64,000 nucleotides of DNA from Allorhodopirellula heiligendammensis (GCF_007860105.1 NZ_SJPU01000002.1:456837-520836), one strand, 5' to 3'; positions 45,661 through 56,233 are shown, counted from the first letter of the stretch. Translations and numbers: made by a program. Notes: a model not told the origin generated them from the letters alone.

Positions 45661-46197
45661 TGGCGCTCGGAAGGTAGGTGGGAAAAACGGAAGGTAGGTG
45701 GGAAAAACTAGGTGGGGAATGATCACGTCAGGAATGCCCTTGGCGCAACATCCCACCAGTCTAGATGAATCGTGCGGCAAATGTTGTTCGCGGTGCATGG
45801 GTTATGCGATTGGGATCCGCGTAGCGGGTAGGCGACCTGCCTGCTGCCAGTTAGCGCGACGCACAGATGAAACGCGGACGTGGTGCCATGTCCGCGAGAT
45901 ATCGCCGGAAAGATCCGCTCAGCGATCGCATGATCACGAGGGCCATGGCTCGCGATTTTGGCGAAATCGGTTCGCTAGACTGCGCGGATTTTTAAGTTTA
46001 CTATCCGGCTATCAAAGGCCGAACTGGCCGATGATTTGCACCCCTGACGCGGCAGCGAACATCTCGACATCCAAATTATGACGATCGCTTCGGGTTCGTA
46101 TTTGCATGTGAATTTCGCGAACACCTAACTCAACGGGCCGCTAAGTGGCAGTTGCTTTCCCAATCTAACCTTCCTTCCGACGCAATTGACTGTAGCG
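45661..46197. other. Divergent intergenic region of 537 bases
   Basis: No gene is supported. It lies between the FAD oxidoreductase (leftward) and the DapA-family gene (rightward) and should hold both promoters. The left end carries a 20-base tandem repeat (45669-45708). Confidence 0.6.
45669..45708. repeat. Two exact 20-bp tandem repeats before the FAD oxidoreductase gene
   Basis: GGAAGGTAGGTGGGAAAAAC occurs twice head to tail (45669-45688 and 45689-45708), followed by a partial third copy (TAGGTGGGGAAT). It lies nine bases before the ATG of the leftward gene, so it is part of its 5' leader. Confidence 0.9.
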
Positions 46198-47166
46198 ATG
46201 AGTACTGCCAATCAGATTTTCACCGGTTGTATCCCGGCGTTGATGACGCCATGCGATGCCCACGGAACGCCTGATTTTGACGCGCTCGTCCGCAAAGGAC
46301 GTGAGTTGATGGATGTCGGCATGAATGGGGTCGTGTATTGCGGATCGATGGGTGACTGGCCCTTGCTCAGCGACGCCCAGCGGCAAGAGGGGGTAGCGAA
46401 ATTGGTCGCTGCCGACATTCCGGTCGTCGTGGGAACCGGTGCCCAGAACCCGAAACTCGCTGCCGAGCATGCCGCTCATGCCAATCGCGTGGGCGCCGCA
46501 GGACTCATGGTCATTCCTCGAGTCCTCTCTCGGGGCACCTCGGTACCGGCCCAAAGAGCTCACTTCGGCGACATCCTCCGTGCGGCCAGCAACGTCCCCG
46601 CTGTGATCTACAATAGCCCCTACTACGGATATCAGACCAAAGCTGACTTGTTCTTTGACCTTCGCCGAGAACATGCCAATCTGGTCGGCTTCAAAGAATT
46701 TGGCGGCGCGGAATCACTCAGTTATGCGGCCGAACACATCACCAGTGGTAATCCTGATCTGGCGTTGATGGTGGGTGTGGACACGCAAGTCTTCCATGGC
46801 TTTGTACGCTGCGGCGCCGTCGGCGCGATCACAGGCGTTGGCAATGCGCTGCCGCTTCAAGTCCTCCGGCTTGTCGAACTTTGCCAGCAAGCGGCAACCG
46901 GCGACGTCGAAGCCAGACAATGGGCTCTGGAGTTGGAAGCGGCGATGGCGGTGCTGTCGAAGTTCGATGAGGGAGCCGACCTCGTGTTGTACTACAAGCG
47001 ACTGATGGTGCTCGAAGGCGACCCCGAATACCAGCACCACTTCAATCCCTCTGACGCGCTGAGCGACAGCCAACAGGCGTTCATCGACGATCAGTGGCGT
47101 CTGTTCAAGAATTGGTGGGCGCAGTGGCCGGGTGCGAAAAACGCTGCCCGCCCCCTCGCTCAATGA
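46198..47166 (+). CDS. DapA-family lyase, probably of hydroxyproline catabolism
   Basis: Class I Schiff-base lyase of 322 residues in the dihydrodipicolinate synthase/N-acetylneuraminate lyase family. Seen are GCIPALMTPCDAHGTPDF, VVYCGSMGDWPLLS, the YNSPYYGYQ tyrosine and the Schiff-base lysine in LVGFKEFGGAE. The neighbour is a hydroxyproline epimerase, and one member of this family, the pyrroline-4-hydroxy-2-carboxylate deaminase, acts in that pathway; this is the likely role but is inference. ATG 46198 is chosen over TTG 46186. The epimerase gene follows after 137 bases containing two palindromes. Confidence 0.83.
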   Translation: MSTANQIFTGCIPALMTPCDAHGTPDFDALVRKGRELMDVGMNGVVYCGSMGDWPLLSDAQRQEGVAKLVAADIPVVVGTGAQNPKLAAEHAAHANRVGAAGLMVIPRVLSRGTSVPAQRAHFGDILRAASNVPAVIYNSPYYGYQTKADLFFDLRREHANLVGFKEFGGAESLSYAAEHITSGNPDLALMVGVDTQVFHGFVRCGAVGAITGVGNALPLQVLRLVELCQQAATGDVEARQWALELEAAMAVLSKFDEGADLVLYYKRLMVLEGDPEYQHHFNPSDALSDSQQAFIDDQWRLFKNWWAQWPGAKNAARPLAQ

Positions 47167-47189
47167 CTTGGCAAAACTGACCTTAGGAT

Positions 47190-47203
47190 GGGACCGTTGT
47201 CCC
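47190..47203. repeat. GGGAC palindrome, DapA-family 3' copy 1
   Basis: GGGAC-CGTT-GTCCC, with GGAT and GTCC flanks, forms a stem-loop 23 bases after the DapA-family stop codon. Its partner of the same family lies at 47248-47261. Confidence 0.6.
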
Positions 47204-47247
47204 GTCCGAGGTCTCGTTTTGCTGAACCGTCGTCGAGTTGGTCGCTC

Positions 47248-47261
47248 GGGACATTGGTCCC
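47248..47261. repeat. GGGAC palindrome, DapA-family 3' copy 2
   Basis: GGGAC-ATTG-GTCCC followed by AAGCTACGA. The palindrome and its tail match the copy after the sulfatase gene (39980-39993). Confidence 0.7.
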
Positions 47262-47303
47262 AAGCTACGAATCCAACAAATCTCAGCACCTAGAGTCTCG
47301 TAA

Positions 47304-48251
47304 ATGATGCAGCTGTTTGAGAATGTGAAAGTAATCGACACGCACACCGGTGGAGAGCCGACGCGCGTCGTCGTCGCAGGCGGACCGGACTTAGGTAACG
47401 GGCCGCTCATTGAGCGGGTTCGACGAATGCAGCGGGATTCCGATCACTTTCGTCGCATGATGATTACCGAGCCACGTGGTAACGAAGCGATGGTCGGCGC
47501 GCTCCTCTGCGAACCGACGGACCCTGATTGTGTTGCGGCAGTCATTTTTTTTAATAACCGAGATTACCTCGGTATGTGTGGACACGGCACCATCGGAGTC
47601 GCTGCGGCGATGGCGTACGCTGGTCGCATCGAGCCCGGCGTCCATCGGCTGGAAACACCGGTGGGTGTGATCACGTTTCGCCTGACCGGTGCCAATCAAG
47701 TTTCTTTTGATAATGTGCCCAGCTATCGCTTGCATCACGACATCGCGGTGGATGTCGACGGTTTGGGCACCGTCCGTGGCGACGTCGCCTGGGGTGGCAA
47801 CTGGTTCTTTCTGACTGCATCTCCGCTGCCGCTATCACTCTCGCATCTAAGGGAACTCAATCACGCGGCGCAGGACATTCGCGATGCGCTCCGGCGTGAT
47901 GGCGTGAGCGGTGTCGCTGGCGCGGAGATTGATCATGTCGAGTTTTTTGGTGCAGCGCAAGCGGAGGACGCCGATAGCCGCAACTTTGTCTACTGCCCAG
48001 GCGGTGCCTACGACCGCTCGCCCTGCGGGACCGGCACCAGCGCCAAACTGGCATGCTTGGCAGCAGACGGCAAGCTGAAACCAGGCGAACCATGGATCCA
48101 GGAGAGCATCATCGGCAGCCGATTTGTCGGCAGTTACGAGCCGAGTGGTCCCGGAGCCATCCTCCCCACTATCACCGGGACCGCCTATGTGTACGGGGAA
48201 TGCTGCTTCGTTGCACAGGTGGGGGACCCGTTCCCGCACGGTATCGGATAG
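47304..48251 (+). CDS. 4-hydroxyproline 2-epimerase / proline racemase family
   Basis: Cofactor-independent epimerase of 315 residues. Both catalytic cysteines are present: Cys92 in GMCGHGTIG and Cys241 in SPCGTGTSAKLA; a dehydratase of the family would have Thr in the first site. ACLAADGKLKPGEPWIQESI and IDTHTGGEPTRVV are typical of the hydroxyproline epimerase branch. It turns trans-4-hydroxy-L-proline into the cis-D form, the first catabolic step. The adjacent DapA-family gene supports this. Two in-frame ATGs (47304, 47307) lie together. Confidence 0.88.
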   Translation: MMQLFENVKVIDTHTGGEPTRVVVAGGPDLGNGPLIERVRRMQRDSDHFRRMMITEPRGNEAMVGALLCEPTDPDCVAAVIFFNNRDYLGMCGHGTIGVAAAMAYAGRIEPGVHRLETPVGVITFRLTGANQVSFDNVPSYRLHHDIAVDVDGLGTVRGDVAWGGNWFFLTASPLPLSLSHLRELNHAAQDIRDALRRDGVSGVAGAEIDHVEFFGAAQAEDADSRNFVYCPGGAYDRSPCGTGTSAKLACLAADGKLKPGEPWIQESIIGSRFVGSYEPSGPGAILPTITGTAYVYGECCFVAQVGDPFPHGIG

Positions 48252-48411
48252 TCGCTGATCGCTCCGTCGATCAGTAGGACAGCGCATCATGGAAGCGCAT
48301 CATGGATTCGCGGTTTAAACGTGAGCGAGCCGTCAATTTGCCGGTCGCCAAAACGATGGATCGGCGGAGCGATCCACCACCAACTTACTCGGCAACGATT
48401 GCAATGACACG

Positions 48412-49827
48412 ATGAGCTCTGAACTGCCCTATTACAGCGTCTTTGATCTTTTCAAGATTGGCATTGGCCCATCGAGCTCGCATTCGGTCGGCCCTATGCG
48501 GGCTGCGGAGATGTTCCTGCATGAACTGTCCGAGCGTCATCTAATCGCGAGCGTCCAACGCGTACGTGTTGATCTCTATGGTTCTCTCGCTCTGACCGGT
48601 CTCGGCCACGCCACCGACATTGCCGTGCTGATGGGCTTGCAAGGCGAGGTTCCCGATCAGATCGATCCTGAATTAACCGCTGAAAAGATCCAGTCCATCC
48701 GCCAAGACAAAAAATTGCAACTGGCCGGGAACCAACAGATCGTCTTTGATGAAAATACCGATCTGGTGTTCAACCGCAGAACCACGCTGGACACCCATTC
48801 CAATGGCATGCGGTTTCAGGCATTCGAGACTTGCGACGCAGTAAGTCCAGTCTACGAAGCAACCTACTTCTCCATTGGTGGCGGGTTCGTCATTCCTGCG
48901 CAGATTACAGACGATGAAACGACGGGGATTCGCTCGCCAGCTTCGCCCGAGGTGCCCGTTCCTTATCCATTTTCGTCCGCGCGCGAGTTACTGGAATTGA
49001 CTCAGCAGCATGGTATTTCCATCAGTGACCTAGCCCTCGCGAATGAACGAGCATTGCGGAGCGACGAGGAAATTCGCGAGGGTCTTGATCGGATTTGGAA
49101 AACGATGCGGGACTGTGTGGAGCGAGGTTGCCGGGTCGAGGGCATCCTGCCTGGTGGACTGAAGATCCGTCGCCGCGCCCCTGGTTTGTTTCGCAAATTG
49201 AGCGAACAGAGCGATTCCGAGATGCGCGACCCGATGACGGTTCTCGATTGGGTCGATCTGTACGCGTTGGCAGTCAATGAAGAGAATGCAGCGGGAGGGC
49301 GGGTCGTGACGGCACCGACCAATGGGGCGGCTGGCATCGTCCCGGCACTGCTGCACTATCTCGATCGATTTTGTGATTCGGTCACACCGGATACGATCCG
49401 ACGATTCCTACTGACCGCTGCCGTGATCGGCTCGCTCTACAAACGCAATGCTTCCATCTCCGGTGCGGAGGTGGGTTGTCAAGGCGAGGTCGGCGTGGCC
49501 TGTTCGATGGCTGCAGGTGCATTGACCGAAGCGTTGGGAGGGACGCCCCGGCAAGTAGAACAAGCTGCCGAGATCGGCATGGAGCATAATCTTGGATTGA
49601 CCTGCGATCCGATCAAAGGCCTCGTGCAAGTCCCCTGTATCGAGCGTAACGCCATGGGAGCGGTCAAAGCGATCAACGCGAGTCGCTTAGCGTTACGCGG
49701 AGACGGCGAGCATTTCGTCTCACTCGACCGCGTCATCCGCGTGATGAAACGCACCGGAGCGGACATGTCATCACGTTACAAAGAAACATCCCGAGGTGGG
49801 CTCGCCGTCAACATCAGTGAATGCTGA
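48412..49827 (+). CDS. sdaA: L-serine ammonia-lyase (iron-sulfur type)
   Basis: Single-chain L-serine dehydratase of 471 residues that turns serine into pyruvate and ammonia with a [4Fe-4S] cluster. The N-terminal beta domain starts with [20 protein letters not shown], and the C-terminal alpha domain has [58 protein letters not shown] and [14 protein letters not shown]. The three conserved cluster cysteines are in the last stretches. It follows the hydroxyproline epimerase by 160 bases on the same strand; a link to amino-acid use is plausible. Confidence 0.96.
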   Translation: MSSELPYYSVFDLFKIGIGPSSSHSVGPMRAAEMFLHELSERHLIASVQRVRVDLYGSLALTGLGHATDIAVLMGLQGEVPDQIDPELTAEKIQSIRQDKKLQLAGNQQIVFDENTDLVFNRRTTLDTHSNGMRFQAFETCDAVSPVYEATYFSIGGGFVIPAQITDDETTGIRSPASPEVPVPYPFSSARELLELTQQHGISISDLALANERALRSDEEIREGLDRIWKTMRDCVERGCRVEGILPGGLKIRRRAPGLFRKLSEQSDSEMRDPMTVLDWVDLYALAVNEENAAGGRVVTAPTNGAAGIVPALLHYLDRFCDSVTPDTIRRFLLTAAVIGSLYKRNASISGAEVGCQGEVGVACSMAAGALTEALGGTPRQVEQAAEIGMEHNLGLTCDPIKGLVQVPCIERNAMGAVKAINASRLALRGDGEHFVSLDRVIRVMKRTGADMSSRYKETSRGGLAVNISEC

Positions 49828-49891
49828 GATCACATCATGATGCCCGCAGCCCCCGACGCCGGAAGGCGACAGTGAGACGCCGCTGTTCGCA

Positions 49892-51337
49892 TTAAAATTC
49901 CTTGGCGATGCGGTCACCGGTGGCCTGGTCAATGTTCCGCCAGTACTCCACTGCGCGCTCCAGCACGGGTTTCGTGACATCTGCCTTGAGGTGCCCCACT
50001 ACGTTGGAAACCAAGCGATCACGGGCGGCGTCGTCCATGACATCGCGGACGAGCGTTCCAGCTTGGCCAAAATCGTCATCGTCTTGACGCAGCGTGTAGG
50101 CGGAGCGGATGAACTCGCCATTGGCGGCCCACGTCGCTGATTCCGGATAACGCTCCGGATCAGCCGCCGGACCGCCCTTGGAATTGGGTGCGTACACCGG
50201 GTCGCTTACATTCTCCACCCGCATCGGGCCGTCTTTGCTATAGCTGAAGACCGGACACTGAGGTTTGTTAACCGGAATTTGTTTGTAGTTGACGCCGATC
50301 CGGTGACGGTGGGCGTCCGCGTAGGCGAACATGCGGCCGAGCAACATCTTGTCAGGGCTAATACCGATGCCCGGCACCAAATTATTGGGTTCAAATGCAG
50401 CTTGCTCGATCTCGGTATGGAAATCGGTTGGGTTGCGATGCAGTGTCAGTCGACCAACCTCCTGCAGTGGATAATCCGCATGTGGCCAAACCTTCGTAAG
50501 ATCGAATGGATTGAATCGATAGGTCGCCGCCTCCTCGAACGGCATGATCTGCATGTGCAAAGTCCAACGGGGGTAGTCACCGTGCTTGATCGAGTTGAAC
50601 AAATCACGCCGGTGGTAGTCGCTATCGCTGCCTGCGATCTGATCAGCCTCCGCTTGGGTCAAAAACTCAATTCCTTGATGAGTCTTGAAATGGTATTTCA
50701 CCCAGAAGCGTTGACCACTTGCATTCACCCACATGTACGTATGACTGGAGTATCCGTTCATATGCCGGTAGGTCTTCGGGATCCCCCGGTCGCCCATCAG
50801 CCATGTGACTTGGTGGGCTGACTCAGGCGAAAGCGTCCAGAAGTCCCACTGCATATCGTGGTCTCGAAGTCCGTTGTCAGCCCGTCGTTTCTGGGAGCGG
50901 ATGAAGTGCTGGAACTTTAAGGGATCGCGCACGAAGAACACGGGCGTGTTATTGCCGACCATGTCATAGTTGCCCTCGCTCGTATAGAACTTCAGTGCAA
51001 ACCCACGCGGGTCCCGCCATGTGTCGGGACTGCCTCGCTCTCCGGCAACCGAAGAGAAACGGATCAGCGTGTCGGTTTTCGTGCCCGGTTGGAACACTGC
51101 CGCTTTTGTAAAGGCACTCACGTCATGGGTGACTTCAAAATGACCAAATGCGCCCGAGCCCTTCGCATGCGGCTGACGCTCGGGGATGCGCTCGCGATTG
51201 AAATTGGCCATCTGCTCGATGAGGTAATGATCATGGAGCAAGATGGGACCATCGGGACCGACACTCAGGGAGTGCTCGTCACTAGCGACGCCAATTCCCG
51301 CATCAGTCGTCGTGGGATTGCGATCGTTGTTCGTCAT
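49892..51337 (-). CDS. katA: Catalase (monofunctional, small-subunit heme type)
   Basis: Heme catalase of 481 residues that breaks down hydrogen peroxide. The distal His is in [16 protein letters not shown] (His57), the Asn is in [16 protein letters not shown], and the proximal heme region is [37 protein letters not shown] and [20 protein letters not shown] are also typical. ATG 51337 has AGGAAA nine bases upstream; a longer in-frame start at 51439 adds an unlikely Cys-rich stretch. It faces the serine dehydratase gene with only 64 bases between the stops. Confidence 0.96.
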   Translation of the reverse strand: MTNNDRNPTTTDAGIGVASDEHSLSVGPDGPILLHDHYLIEQMANFNRERIPERQPHAKGSGAFGHFEVTHDVSAFTKAAVFQPGTKTDTLIRFSSVAGERGSPDTWRDPRGFALKFYTSEGNYDMVGNNTPVFFVRDPLKFQHFIRSQKRRADNGLRDHDMQWDFWTLSPESAHQVTWLMGDRGIPKTYRHMNGYSSHTYMWVNASGQRFWVKYHFKTHQGIEFLTQAEADQIAGSDSDYHRRDLFNSIKHGDYPRWTLHMQIMPFEEAATYRFNPFDLTKVWPHADYPLQEVGRLTLHRNPTDFHTEIEQAAFEPNNLVPGIGISPDKMLLGRMFAYADAHRHRIGVNYKQIPVNKPQCPVFSYSKDGPMRVENVSDPVYAPNSKGGPAADPERYPESATWAANGEFIRSAYTLRQDDDDFGQAGTLVRDVMDDAARDRLVSNVVGHLKADVTKPVLERAVEYWRNIDQATGDRIAKEF

Positions 51338-51617
51338 CTTGAAATTTCCTTTCAGGTAGGCATCGGGGCAAACGCGACCGCAGTGTAACACTTGGCAGTA
51401 CCACGATGAGCCGCAGCAGGGCCGAAATTGATCTCTCAACGACCACCTTGATCAAAATCCGACCTTAGCCTGTCACTGACCCTGGACAGCAACCGTCTTG
51501 CCTAAGCTTGGCACGCAAAATGCATTGAGCGCAAGCACGCATATTGAGCGTTCGGATTGTCCTGGACACTTCACGCGGTCGCGGTCCCAATTACAAAGTT
51601 ACAACAAAGATATCTTC

Positions 51618-51872
51618 ATGGTTTGGTTGATTGGCTGGGTCGTCTTCGGACTGCTGATTGGACTCATCGCGCGAGTTTTAGTACCAGGAGAGCAGCAGTT
51701 GGGGTGCCTCCGCACCATGCTGTTAGGTATCGCGGGATCGTTCGTCGGTGGAGCCCTTGGATATCTGTTTCAAGGTGGTTCGTTGGTCCAATCGAGCGGT
51801 TGGATCGGGTCACTGGTGGGCGCTGTGATCTTGCTCGTTATCTGTGTTCGTCGAGGAAAGTTCATCGACTAA
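51618..51872 (+). CDS. GlsB/YeaQ/YmgE-family stress-response membrane protein
   Basis: Protein of 84 residues with three hydrophobic segments: MVWLIGWVVFGLLIGLIARV, MLLGIAGSFVGGALGYLF and WIGSLVGAVILLVIC. The GxxIGxIAR start and GIxGSFVGGxxG middle match the transglycosylase-associated/GlsB family, whose role is unclear. ATG 51618 is chosen; the longer frame back to 51498 lacks a domain. The 240 bases to the next gene show nothing. Confidence 0.85.
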   Translation: MVWLIGWVVFGLLIGLIARVLVPGEQQLGCLRTMLLGIAGSFVGGALGYLFQGGSLVQSSGWIGSLVGAVILLVICVRRGKFID

Positions 51873-52112
51873 GAAACTCTTGCTAGTCGCCGGCTGCGTA
51901 AGACCGCGCGGCGGTGTGGAATGATCGCTTCAACGTGGCGTGTTGGTTCGATTCGCTAAGTCACGAGCCAACCGACTGCGGCTCGTCCTGCTTGGCTTGG
52001 AGACAGCATCCCCAGTTGGACCTATGATCTAACGAGTTGCACGTATTCTTTTTGTTTCGCACTTCGCTGACGATCGCTTCTCATCGATTCCAACCTCATC
52101 GAACCATTCTCC

Positions 52113-55100
52113 ATGTCCGACACCACGGGTTACCAACTCGCACTTTTGCACCGTAATTCCCAAGCTAAAGCGGCACAGCGTTCCACACTTATTTATCTCG
52201 GGATCAGCGCGACGTTGCTGGGGCTGATGCTAGCGGACTACCTCACTCCATTAGGGGTGGCGGTTTGGATTTTTTACTTGATTCCGATCACGTTTTCACT
52301 GTTTCTCCGATCCAAAGGCATGCCGCTGCTGGTGACCGCAGCGTGTACCGTGCTGATGGCGGTCACATTTGTGACGGACATTGACGGTGCCGACCGAGAC
52401 ATTGCCCAGATCAATCGCATCTTCGGAATTTCAAGCTTCTGGATCATCGGGACGGTGGGCTATTTCTACATCGCCAATAACACCATTGTCAGGCAACAAG
52501 CTTGGATTCAGTCGGGCAAAGCTGGTCTCGCCGGTACGATGGGCGGCGATCTCAAACCAGCGGCCTTCGGCGAGAACGTGTTGACGTTTTTGGCGGAGTT
52601 CGTAGATGCCGATGTCGGAGCGTTCTTCGTCAGCGACGGCGAGGTCTTCAACCGCACGGCAACCCATGGCATTTCGAGTGCCGCGAACATGCTCGATCAA
52701 GCTTCCGCGTCGGAAGGTTTGATCGGTCGAGCGATAAAGAGCGGTCGCCTGATTCATTTCACCGATGTCCCTGATGGCTACCTCACAGTCGGTACTTCGC
52801 TAGGCCAGGCCCAGCCGCATAGCGTGGTGATTGTGCCCATGAATACGGAAAAAGAAGTGAACGCGGTTGCTGAACTTGGCTTCATGCGTCCTGTGTCGGA
52901 AGACGTTTTAGCGTTCTTGGAGACGATTTCTGAGCCCGTGGGCGTGGCCGTCGCATCGTCGCGCTACCGCTCGCATCTGCATCAACTGTTGCTTGAAAAA
53001 CGCCAGCAGGCTGAAGAACTGCAGCAACAGGGTGAGGAACTCAGGGTCTCCAACGAGGAGCTCGAAGTCCAAAGTCAGGTGCTTCAGCAATCTCAAGCGC
53101 AGCTGGAGCAACAACAAGTCGAGCTCGAACAGAGTAATATTCAATTGGAGGAGCATGCACAACTGCTGCAGTCCCAACGTGACGAATTGGCCCGTGCGAC
53201 TTTGGCAACCCAGGCCAAAGCGAAGGAAGTCGAAGCGGCCAGTCGCTACAAGTCCGATTTTCTCGCCAACATGTCACATGAACTGCGGACCCCGCTGAAC
53301 TCGTCGCTGATCCTCGCCAAGTTGCTGGCGGAAAACGCCAGCGGCAACCTCACGCCGGAACAGGTGGAATCGGCCGAGACGATTCATTCGGCAGGCAACG
53401 ACCTTCTGCACCTCATCAACGACATCCTCGATCTATCGAAAATCGAAGCCGGAAAGATGACGGTCCGCCCCGAGCAGACCTGGCTGGCCGACGTCGTCAG
53501 CGAACTTGACAAGACGATGCGCCCCCTCGCCACTCAGAAGCAACTGAAATTCCATACCAGCATCAGCAGTGATGTCCCTGAGCAAATATTCACTGATCAA
53601 CAGCGGCTCGAACAAATCCTGAAGAACCTGCTATCCAACGCGATCAAATTCACTGATCGCGGAGAGGTGGCGTTACGGATAACAATGCATTCCCAGGACG
53701 CCGTATCCATCGAGGTGTCCGACACTGGTATCGGCATCGCTGAGGAAGATCAGCAAGCCGTCTTCGAAGCGTTTCGGCAGGTCGATAGTGCGGCGACGCG
53801 AAAGTTCAATGGTACCGGCCTGGGACTGTCCATCACGACCGAACTGACGCGAATTCTCGGTGGAAAGATGCGGCTCAACAGCAAGGAAAACGAAGGCAGC
53901 ACCTTCACTCTCATCCTTCCCGTGGCGTATCAGCCCAGCGAGGAGGATGCTGACATCGCCCTCGCACCTTCGCCCCCGATCAACCCCACCGATCGAGACA
54001 GGCCTCCCGTGGCGACGGGGACGGTGGCGGCGGGGAGTATGGCGGCGGGGACAGAGACAAAGAATTCCGTATCACCCCCGCCGACGCGATCCCGTATCTC
54101 CGATGACCGGCAAAAACTGCGTGGGGACCATCGTGTCATTCTCATCGTGGAAGACGATGAATCGTTTGCGGAAATCCTAGCCAACGTTGCTCGTGAAATG
54201 GAGTTTCAGTGTGTGATCGCGACCACCGCCCAGGAGGCGATGGCGTTGGCGGCCCAGTTTTTACCGCAAGCCATCGTGCTGGACGTTGGCCTCCCCGATG
54301 AAACCGGCCTGGTGGTCTTGGACCGCCTCAAACAGGATGCTCGCACGCGGCACATACCTGTGCACATGATCTCTGCCAATGATTTTTCTGAAACGGCCCT
54401 CGCTTTGGGTGCGGTTGGATATGCCGTGAAACCAGTGACTCGGGAGATGCTGTTGGAGACCCTGCAGTCACTGCAAACCCAATTGAATCAACGGACTCGC
54501 CGCGTGTTGGTAGTCGAGGACGATGCGGTGCAATTGGACAGTCTTCAAAAACTGCTGGCCTCACGCGATGTTGAGACCGTGGGGGCGCAGACTGTGGCAG
54601 AATGCTTGGAGAATCTCAAGACAACCACGTTTGACTGCATGGTGCTCGATCTCACTCTCCCCGACTCATCAGGCTACTCCCTGCTGGAAACTCTCAGCAG
54701 CAACGACGATTATTCCTTTCCTCCCGTGATCATCTACACCGGGCGTGAACTCTCGACCGAACAGGAGCAATTACTCCGCCGGTACTCCAAATCCATCATC
54801 ATCAAGGGGGCGATGTCCCCTGAACGACTGCTCGACGAAGTAACTCTGTTTCTACACCAGGTCGTCGAAGAGTTGCCCGAAGCACAGCAGCAGATGATCA
54901 AGAAAGCCCGAAGTCGGGAGGCGGCACTCGAAAATCGCCGAATCCTGGTGGTCGAAGATGACGTGCGCAATATCTTTGCATTGACCAGTATCCTGGAACC
55001 TCGCGGTGCGAAAGTGCAGATTGCCCGCAATGGCAAAGAGGCATTGGCTGCGCTCGATGAAACGGGCGAACATGCCGATGCGAGAATCGATCTGGTACTG

Positions 55101-55319
55101 ATGGATGTGATGATGCCGGAGATGGACGGCTTGACAGCGACCCGAGAGATCCGCAAACAGGCTCGGTTTCGCGACCTGCCGATCATTATGCTGACAGCCA
55201 AGGCAATGAAGGACGACCAACTCGAGTGCATTGATGCAGGAGCGAATGACTACATGGCGAAACCACTGGACATCGACAAGCTCTTGTCACTGGTGAGAGT
55301 CTGGATTCGCAAACGCTAA
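52113..55319 (+). CDS. Hybrid sensor histidine kinase with GAF and three receiver domains
   Basis: Sensor kinase of 1068 residues. Order of parts: four membrane helices (about 25-124), GAF domain (about 150-285), a Gln/Glu-rich coiled coil (about 287-378), HisKA with FLANMSHELRTPLNSSL (His389), HATPase with LLSNAIKFTDRGE, DTGIGIAEEDQQAVF and NGTGLGLSI, then three receiver domains. Their phosphate acceptors lie in AIVLDVGLPDETG, CMVLDLTLPDSSG and LVLMDVMMPEMDG. The multi-receiver tail and the following cheR and cheB genes recall kinase systems of the CheB/CheR-linked type, not classical chemotaxis. ATG 52113 has no strong ribosome binding site. The signal is unknown. Confidence 0.93.
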   Translation: MSDTTGYQLALLHRNSQAKAAQRSTLIYLGISATLLGLMLADYLTPLGVAVWIFYLIPITFSLFLRSKGMPLLVTAACTVLMAVTFVTDIDGADRDIAQINRIFGISSFWIIGTVGYFYIANNTIVRQQAWIQSGKAGLAGTMGGDLKPAAFGENVLTFLAEFVDADVGAFFVSDGEVFNRTATHGISSAANMLDQASASEGLIGRAIKSGRLIHFTDVPDGYLTVGTSLGQAQPHSVVIVPMNTEKEVNAVAELGFMRPVSEDVLAFLETISEPVGVAVASSRYRSHLHQLLLEKRQQAEELQQQGEELRVSNEELEVQSQVLQQSQAQLEQQQVELEQSNIQLEEHAQLLQSQRDELARATLATQAKAKEVEAASRYKSDFLANMSHELRTPLNSSLILAKLLAENASGNLTPEQVESAETIHSAGNDLLHLINDILDLSKIEAGKMTVRPEQTWLADVVSELDKTMRPLATQKQLKFHTSISSDVPEQIFTDQQRLEQILKNLLSNAIKFTDRGEVALRITMHSQDAVSIEVSDTGIGIAEEDQQAVFEAFRQVDSAATRKFNGTGLGLSITTELTRILGGKMRLNSKENEGSTFTLILPVAYQPSEEDADIALAPSPPINPTDRDRPPVATGTVAAGSMAAGTETKNSVSPPPTRSRISDDRQKLRGDHRVILIVEDDESFAEILANVAREMEFQCVIATTAQEAMALAAQFLPQAIVLDVGLPDETGLVVLDRLKQDARTRHIPVHMISANDFSETALALGAVGYAVKPVTREMLLETLQSLQTQLNQRTRRVLVVEDDAVQLDSLQKLLASRDVETVGAQTVAECLENLKTTTFDCMVLDLTLPDSSGYSLLETLSSNDDYSFPPVIIYTGRELSTEQEQLLRRYSKSIIIKGAMSPERLLDEVTLFLHQVVEELPEAQQQMIKKARSREAALENRRILVVEDDVRNIFALTSILEPRGAKVQIARNGKEALAALDETGEHADARIDLVLMDVMMPEMDGLTATREIRKQARFRDLPIIMLTAKAMKDDQLECIDAGANDYMAKPLDIDKLLSLVRVWIRKR

Positions 55320-55405
55320 ACGACGGTGGGGCACGCTGACGGAAGATTTTAAAGAACCAATCACAGGACCAGAGCCAATGCCAAGTTTGCATTCAGGATA
55401 ATATT

Positions 55406-56233
55406 TTGACAGCGAAGATTCACGATATTGAACTGCGGTTGTTGCTGGAAGCAATTTTCCTCAAATATCATTACGACTTTCGCAACTACTCACCTGCGTC
55501 ATTGAAACGTCGGTTGGTCCTTGCTCTGGAGCGTTTTGACTGTGAGACGATCTCGCAGTTACAGGATTTGGTTTTGCATAACGAGGCGACACTCCCCGAT
55601 TTGCTCTCCTATTTAACGGTGCAAGTCAGCGAGCTTTTTCGGGACCCTCCGTACTTCAAGGCGTTACGAGAGCAAGTCATCCCGCACCTGCGCACCTACC
55701 CTTCACTGAAAGTATGGATCCCGGGTTGCGCCAACGGAGAGGAAGTCTATTCGATGGTCATCTTGTTCCGCGAAGCGGGACTTGAGGAGCGGACGATCTT
55801 CTACGCCACCGATATCAACGCCGAGGCGCTCAAACGTGCCGAAGCGGGTCGCTACGCGTTGGATCGGGTAGGATTGTTCACTCAGAACCACCGCTTGTCT
55901 GGCGGGACAACTTCCTTGTCGGACTACTACACAGCGGCGTACGGGGCGGCAATTTTCGACAAAACGCTGAAGAAACGCATTGTCTTTTCCGATCACTGCC
56001 TGGCCTCGGATGCCGTATTTGCGGAGGTCCATTTGATTTCCTGCCGCAACGTGTTGATCTATTTTCGTAAGGAACTTCAAGATCGTGCCATTGCGCTATT
56101 CAAGAACTCGTTGCCCCGCAACGGTTTCCTCGGGCTGGGAGCAAAAGAAAGTCTCCGTTTCTCCAAGCATGCCGATGGCTTTATCGACTTCGATCCCAAG
56201 GAAAGAATCTATCGTCGCCGAGGTGAACTATGA
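55406..56233 (+). CDS. cheR: CheR-type protein-glutamate methyltransferase
   Basis: SAM-dependent methyltransferase of 275 residues that methylates glutamates in receptors. The N-terminal helical domain (residues 1-80) includes YDFRNYSPASLKRRL, and the SAM-binding region is VWIPGCANGEEVYSM followed by IFYATDINAEALKRA. HLISCRNVLIYFRKELQDRA is also conserved. The start is TTG 55406 with AGGA eight bases before it. It overlaps cheB by four bases (ATGA). No chemoreceptor lies nearby, so the target may be the neighbouring kinases. Confidence 0.92.
   Translation: MTAKIHDIELRLLLEAIFLKYHYDFRNYSPASLKRRLVLALERFDCETISQLQDLVLHNEATLPDLLSYLTVQVSELFRDPPYFKALREQVIPHLRTYPSLKVWIPGCANGEEVYSMVILFREAGLEERTIFYATDINAEALKRAEAGRYALDRVGLFTQNHRLSGGTTSLSDYYTAAYGAAIFDKTLKKRIVFSDHCLASDAVFAEVHLISCRNVLIYFRKELQDRAIALFKNSLPRNGFLGLGAKESLRFSKHADGFIDFDPKERIYRRRGEL

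Noticed and set aside
45698-46081. Open frame of 127 codons in the divergent gap
   Set aside because: Composition is Cys/Arg-rich with no domain, and it covers the expected promoter region of two divergent genes.
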